Part shown: positions 5,784 to 9,802 of the stretch, in pieces
Layout: each line of letters begins with the position of its first letter
Position numbering within the stretch: position 1 is the stretch's first letter
Source: SAR324 cluster bacterium
Lineage (GTDB): Bacteria > SAR324 > XYD2-FULL-50-16
Reading direction: 5' to 3'
Assembly (NCBI GenBank): GCA_002401295.1
Contig: NVSR01000147.1
Location: 1-9,802, forward strand
Length of the DNA: 9,802 bases
The notes under the pieces: generated by a model
What the model was told of the DNA's origin: nothing
Databases searched by the model: none
Seen by the model: only the letters and a program-made list of their open reading frames with translations
Program-made: the position numbers and the translations under genes

Positions 5784-7196
5784 TTATAAATTATTCGGGT
5801 AGTCAAGAAACATTTGCTCCAACATCGCTTCGCATTCCAATAAAGCGGATTTTTCATAGATTCCCTGTCGTAAGAACTGATTAACCAAATCGATTTTTTG
5901 CAGGGAATAATCAATTTTTGGATTGGAACCCCGTACATAGGCACCGATATTGATCAGGTCTTCCGCTTCTTTGTAGATAGCCATAGTCTGATTCATTTTG
6001 ACCGCATTTTGCTGATGGGAAGCTGAAGCCACATCCCCCATGAGACGACTCTTGGAACGCAGCACGTCAATGGCGGGAAAATGTCCCTTTGCCGCAATTT
6101 CCCGATCCAGGATGATGTGGCCATCCACAATGGAACGCACCGTGTCTCCAATTGGATCATTGGGATCATCTCCTTCCACCAGAACGGTGTAAAAGCCCGT
6201 AATCGAACCCGGAGATTCAGAGTTCCCCGCGCGTTCTAATAATTTGGGTAAAAGAGCAAAGACGGAGGGCGGATACCCCTTGGTTGTCGGGGGTTCCCCT
6301 ACGGCAAGACCAATCTCCCTCTGCGCCATAGCAAAACGGGTGAGACTATCCATGGTTAATAATACATCCTGCCCTTCAGCCCGGAAATACTCCGCAATGG
6401 CAGTACTCAAATAAGCTCCGTGCATACGCACTAAAGGGGACTGGTCGGACGTCGCCGCAATGACCACGGAGCGTGCTAGACCGTCCTTTCCCAAATCCTT
6501 TTCGATGAATTCTTTGACTTCACGGCCACGCTCCCCGATTAAGCCGATGACGTTGATATCCGCAGTAGTATTACGAGCCATCATACCGAGTAAAACGGAC
6601 TTTCCCACTCCGGATCCCGCCAGGATGGCAACTCGTTGCCCTTTGCCACAAGTCAACAAACCGTTGATAGCTTTGATCCCTACATCAAGAGGTTGATCAA
6701 TACGACGGCGTAACATGGGATTGATGGGGGTCGCGTATAAATCCGTTTTATGTTCACAGTTCAAAGGTCCCAAACCATCGAGGGGATTGCCCATTCCGTC
6801 AATGACCCGTCCTAGTAACTCCGGCCCCACTTTCACATAAGAGTGATCTGAGGAGGCGATCACCCGACTTTGGGGGCCAATCCCCCGGATATCTCCCAAG
6901 GGCATCACCAAAACACTGCCAGCCTTGAAGCCCACGGCTTCCGCCATGACACTTTCACCTGTCACCGAATTCTCAATCAAACATTTGCTGCCTATTTTCA
7001 AACCCGGATTGTGGGCTTTAACAAGGAAACCGATGACTTCTTCCACCTTGCCTTCAACTCGTTCAGGCAGACTGGTTCCGGCTATTTTGAGGTATGGATC
7101 TAAAGAAAACAAAGACGATTCCTGCAAAGAATTCCTAATCGAGTATGAGTTGGGAGGTTTTACTATCGAAAAAGCGCCTTGCGGTCTTCCGTACAT
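5784..7196 (-). CDS. fliI: Flagellar type III export ATPase FliI
   Basis: The 470-residue protein is the hexameric ATPase of the flagellar export apparatus, at the cytoplasmic base of the basal body. Walker A is AGSGVGKS (193-200), GERGRE follows at 221-226, and Walker B is VLLTMDS (278-284). ESPGSITGFYTVLVEGDD (327-344) and SRLMGDVAS (383-391) are typical of FliI/YscN rather than F1 beta. A DGMGNPLDGLGP motif (133-144) precedes the nucleotide domain. The ATG at 7196 overlaps the 3' end of fliH by 34 bases. The next in-frame methionine is residue 84, too far into the conserved region, although a non-AUG start nearer the core cannot be excluded. The overlap fits translational coupling with fliH, whose product binds the FliI N-terminus. 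Confidence 0.96.
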   Translation of the reverse strand: MYGRPQGAFSIVKPPNSYSIRNSLQESSLFSLDPYLKIAGTSLPERVEGKVEEVIGFLVKAHNPGLKIGSKCLIENSVTGESVMAEAVGFKAGSVLVMPLGDIRGIGPQSRVIASSDHSYVKVGPELLGRVIDGMGNPLDGLGPLNCEHKTDLYATPINPMLRRRIDQPLDVGIKAINGLLTCGKGQRVAILAGSGVGKSVLLGMMARNTTADINVIGLIGERGREVKEFIEKDLGKDGLARSVVIAATSDQSPLVRMHGAYLSTAIAEYFRAEGQDVLLTMDSLTRFAMAQREIGLAVGEPPTTKGYPPSVFALLPKLLERAGNSESPGSITGFYTVLVEGDDPNDPIGDTVRSIVDGHIILDREIAAKGHFPAIDVLRSKSRLMGDVASASHQQNAVKMNQTMAIYKEAEDLINIGAYVRGSNPKIDYSLQKIDLVNQFLRQGIYEKSALLECEAMLEQMFLDYPNNL

Positions 7197-8077
7197 TCGC
7201 GAAGCTTGCGCTGCATTTCCTCAAACTGTTGTTCCAAATCCAGCTTCACAGCGGAAAAATCACTTTCAATCACAGCGGCGGCCGGTTTTACACTGTTATC
7301 TGCTTTAATACGAATGGCCTGATCCTCATCCAGGAAGGCTGCAAAGTCCTCCTGATATTCGCTGATAAACTGATATTCCACAGGGTTAATGCGAATTTTG
7401 ATATTTCCCTGCCCTTCGAAATATTGCAGTGTGCTTTGCAGTGCATTGAGGACATGTTCTTTTTCAGTACTGAGATCACGATGCACGACCTTTTGCGCGA
7501 CGATTAAGCCCAGTTCTACGATCTGATTCTCATATTGCTGCAACAAGTGGGTTCGTAAATCCCCCAACTCCTCTAAAAGGGACAAGACCTGCGCTGTATT
7601 CTGCTGATTTTGAGTTTGAAACTGTTCCTGTCCCTCTTGAAGTCCTTGCTGGAAACCTTCCTCTCTGCCTGCGGAAATAATTTGTTCTCGCTCGGCATGG
7701 GCCGAAGCAACGATTCCCTGTGCCTCTTCCTCGGCTTCCCGCTGGACGATTAAGGCATTTGCCAGTTCCAGTTCCACTTCAGCGCGTAGTAAATCAGCCT
7801 CTTCGCGGGTATTTGCTGCCTGACGATCGCTATTATCCTTGATCCGGTTGGCGTACTCTTCAATGTTAGTCAACATTGTCTCTTCTTGCACGAAATTGCC
7901 GGAAGAGAAGTGAGAAGGCATTTCCGAAGAGCCTTCAGCAGAATCTTGGTTGTCGTCAAAATTCTGTTGTGGAGCAAACTCTGATAAATCAGGTTCAGGT
8001 GCCCCAAAATCCTGTGCTGCTTCGGAGCTGGGCTCGTCTATTTCATCGAAGGCTGGTGGGACAAAAAAATCACTCAT
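7163..8077 (-). CDS. fliH: Flagellar assembly protein FliH (export ATPase regulator)
   Basis: The 304-residue protein corresponds to FliH, which dimerises, binds FliI and docks it at the export gate and C-ring. The first 60 or so residues are acidic and low in complexity (many D, E, P, Q, S). Residues about 70-165 are predicted coiled coil rich in E, Q, A and R and contain the FliH hallmark GxxxG run (G137, G141, G145, G149). The C-terminal domain has the FliH/YscL/V-ATPase-E-like pattern, with VAQKVVHRDLSTE (193-205) and IKIRINPVEY (226-235). Position between fliF and fliI supports the call. No obvious ribosome binding site precedes the ATG at 8077, only GGTATAACTACTC, so the true start may lie further in or initiation may be coupled to fliF. 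fliG, normally directly upstream, is absent. Confidence 0.9.
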   Translation of the reverse strand: MSDFFVPPAFDEIDEPSSEAAQDFGAPEPDLSEFAPQQNFDDNQDSAEGSSEMPSHFSSGNFVQEETMLTNIEEYANRIKDNSDRQAANTREEADLLRAEVELELANALIVQREAEEEAQGIVASAHAEREQIISAGREEGFQQGLQEGQEQFQTQNQQNTAQVLSLLEELGDLRTHLLQQYENQIVELGLIVAQKVVHRDLSTEKEHVLNALQSTLQYFEGQGNIKIRINPVEYQFISEYQEDFAAFLDEDQAIRIKADNSVKPAAAVIESDFSAVKLDLEQQFEEMQRKLRECTEDRKALFR

Positions 8078-8097
8078 GAGTAGTTATACCAAAAAAA

Positions 8098-9726
8098 CTA
8101 AGGTCCTTTCTTTTCTCGCAGCCAAGTACGCACCAAGGAGGCTGTTTTGAGTGGGTCCTGCTTGGCAATTTCGATGATCTTGTCGCGAGGTGGTATTCCA
8201 GTTTCTTTTTCTGTTGGAATTTCCAGTTCTTCCCCTTCCAGCTCACCAATAGTGGTGGGCAAACCCATCAACAGATCCAGATCTTCGGGCTTGGCGGAAA
8301 GCTTGGCAACCATGGGACGGATGACTACAACGATCAGCATTACAATACCCAATCCAACGGACAGGTAACGAACCAGATCTATGTAGAACTTACGCCTTTT
8401 TTCTTCTTGCTGCAGTTTTAACTTTTCTTGCTCTAAGAGGGGTTGTTGGAATTTAAAATTGGATACAGTGAGCCTATCCCCTCGTGTCTCCGAGTACCCC
8501 ACAGTGTTTTTCGCGATCCTCTCCAGAGCCAATCTATCTCTGTCACTCCAGGGGAGATATTTACTGCCCACAACCTCACCATCCTCATTACGAGTATATT
8601 CCCGCAAACCATCCACTAAGACGGCCACACTCATGCGAATGATCTCTCCGGCAGCTTTTTTGCGCACAATACGCCGTTTACTGTTTACGAAGTTAGTTCG
8701 TTTGGTTTTCTTGTTGATATCGGAAATATTAGCGATCTCACTAGCACCCGCCCGTACCTCGGGGGAGTTGGATGTGACTCCGGGAACACCAATAGGGATA
8801 GAACGGGAACCCGTTGATTTTTCGGAGGTAATTTCTTCGCTCAAAATGGCGGTTAAATCTGGATCGACCAGATCCTCGGTAATTTCACTGGAATCAAAAT
8901 CTAATTGCAAGGTCACTTTGGCTTCAACATGACCCTTTCCAACTATTTTTTCCAATTGGGAAACCAACTTTTGCTCCAATTGCCTTTCTACATAGAGCTG
9001 GTAATTATAGTTTTTATCACGGATATCTGAACTATTGGGATCCGTTAAACCCTTGGACAATAGGTTTCCATTGTCATCAGCCACACGGACATCATCGACC
9101 GCCATGTCAGGGATGGCTCCGGCCACCAAGTTCAAAATGGTATTAACTCCCCTTTGTGACAGTCTTTTTCCCGAGGCAATCGAGATAATCACTGAAGCCG
9201 TAGGATGCCTGTCTTCATCTAAAAAGAGGGATTTTTCGGGGATAGCCAGGGAAATTTTTGCTTCATCAATAATTTTGATTTTGGTGATCAAGCGGATGAG
9301 TTCCCCCTCTAAGGCGCGTTTGTATTGGACCTTTTGTTGGAATTCCGTAGCACCGAAGTTATTTTCATCAAAAATTTCAAAACCTACAACACCACCCATT
9401 TGCAAGCCACTGGAGGCAATCTGGAGGCGCACCTTATCAACGGATGCAGCGGCAACCAGGATCCCCCGGCCACCCGGCTGTAAGACATAGGGGATGTTCT
9501 GTTCATCCAAGGTGGCTGTGATTTTGCCGGCATCTTCCGGTGAAAGACCCTGTACCAGCGGAGACCAAGTCACCTGTTGGGAATAAAATACGAATGCAAT
9601 CAAACCGATCAAGATCCCACCCAAACTGGAAAAAAGAAAGATTTTTTTCCCCGTGGTCAGGCTCTGAAAAAAGTTCTGGAACTGACTCTGGAAATCCGTT
9701 AAAATGTCGGCTGTTTGTTCGGCCAT
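8098..9726 (-). CDS. fliF: Flagellar MS-ring protein FliF
   Basis: The 542-residue protein (usual FliF length) forms the MS ring in the inner membrane, the base of the flagellum. It has an N-terminal transmembrane helix (about 28-48), a periplasmic ring-building region with WSPLVQGLSPEDAGKI (54-69) and the NNFGATEFQQKVQYKRALEGEL segment characteristic of FliF/YscJ proteins, and a second helix (about 449-471). It ends in a cytoplasmic tail whose last 30 or so residues (IPPRDKIIEIAKQDPLKTAS, then LVRTWLREKKGP) match the segment that binds the N-terminal domain of FliG. The intact tail implies that a FliG exists elsewhere in the genome. The ATG at 9726 has only a weak upstream AAGG. fliH begins 20 bases after the TAG stop. 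Confidence 0.97.
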   Translation of the reverse strand: MAEQTADILTDFQSQFQNFFQSLTTGKKIFLFSSLGGILIGLIAFVFYSQQVTWSPLVQGLSPEDAGKITATLDEQNIPYVLQPGGRGILVAAASVDKVRLQIASSGLQMGGVVGFEIFDENNFGATEFQQKVQYKRALEGELIRLITKIKIIDEAKISLAIPEKSLFLDEDRHPTASVIISIASGKRLSQRGVNTILNLVAGAIPDMAVDDVRVADDNGNLLSKGLTDPNSSDIRDKNYNYQLYVERQLEQKLVSQLEKIVGKGHVEAKVTLQLDFDSSEITEDLVDPDLTAILSEEITSEKSTGSRSIPIGVPGVTSNSPEVRAGASEIANISDINKKTKRTNFVNSKRRIVRKKAAGEIIRMSVAVLVDGLREYTRNEDGEVVGSKYLPWSDRDRLALERIAKNTVGYSETRGDRLTVSNFKFQQPLLEQEKLKLQQEEKRRKFYIDLVRYLSVGLGIVMLIVVVIRPMVAKLSAKPEDLDLLMGLPTTIGELEGEELEIPTEKETGIPPRDKIIEIAKQDPLKTASLVRTWLREKKGP

Positions 9727-9769
9727 GAAATAAAAACCTTAAGTAATTGGCTCAAAAAACAAAATTCTG

Positions 9770-9802
9770 CTATGGAACGATGAGTTTGATTATTTCGGAA
9801 TC
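9770..9802 (-). CDS. Possible 3' end of an upstream gene
   Basis: On the minus strand one frame reads DSEIIKLIVP and then stops (TAG at 9772-9770), 43 bases before fliF. It could be the end of the preceding gene of the cluster. It does not resemble the usual FliE C-terminus, and another minus-strand frame stays open through this stretch, so the assignment is weak. No promoter is evident between it and fliF. Confidence 0.2.
   Translation of the reverse strand, partial: DSEIIKLIVP

Noticed and set aside
8459..8932. Open frame on the plus strand (157 codons) opposite fliF
   Set aside because: Antisense to conserved FliF coding sequence; serine- and arginine-rich translation typical of a shadow frame.

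Overview
All recognisable genes lie on the minus strand and are packed head to tail, with gaps of at most about 70 bases and several overlaps. The block therefore looks like one long transcription unit entering from the right edge (base 9802) and leaving at the left edge. Genes for a Tat-exported protein, a flagellar MS ring and export apparatus, and a membrane diheme cytochrome suggest a flagellated diderm (Gram-negative-type) bacterium of moderate GC content. The lineage cannot be fixed from this window.

Right part (9726 to 5784), flagellar genes: fliF (MS ring), fliH (export ATPase regulator) and fliI (export ATPase). fliG, which usually sits between fliF and fliH, is not there, and no fliJ follows fliI. 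Next comes pncA (5763-5152), a complete nicotinamidase with all catalytic residues.

Central part (5126 to 1142), the main point of interest: an exported or membrane-anchored purple-acid-phosphatase-type metallophosphoesterase, then, 6 bases later, a three-gene set with the order of a membrane-bound [NiFe] uptake hydrogenase (Tat-exported small subunit, large subunit, diheme cytochrome b). Both 'hydrogenase' subunits are intact reading frames with the family fold signature, but the catalytic metal site is gone. In the large subunit all four NiFe-binding cysteines, the active-site arginine and the C-terminal histidine are replaced, and the protein ends exactly where a mature subunit would end. 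In the small subunit all four ligands of the proximal cluster are replaced. Its other eight ligand positions are all cysteine, including His-to-Cys at the distal cluster and Pro-to-Cys at the medial cluster, and these are its only cysteines. The cytochrome b keeps four plausible haem histidines. The parsimonious reading is a periplasm-facing electron-transfer complex that has lost hydrogenase chemistry but kept, and perhaps strengthened, a two-cluster wire to the quinone pool. Its substrate or partner is unknown. The phosphatase, whose di-metal site is fully conserved, is a candidate by position only.

Left part: coaE (dephospho-CoA kinase, 1138-509), then the first 145 codons of a multi-spanning membrane protein resembling the N-terminal half of LTA-synthase/sulfatase-type enzymes, cut by the window edge. 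No RNA gene, mobile element, CRISPR array, clear promoter or clear terminator was seen.
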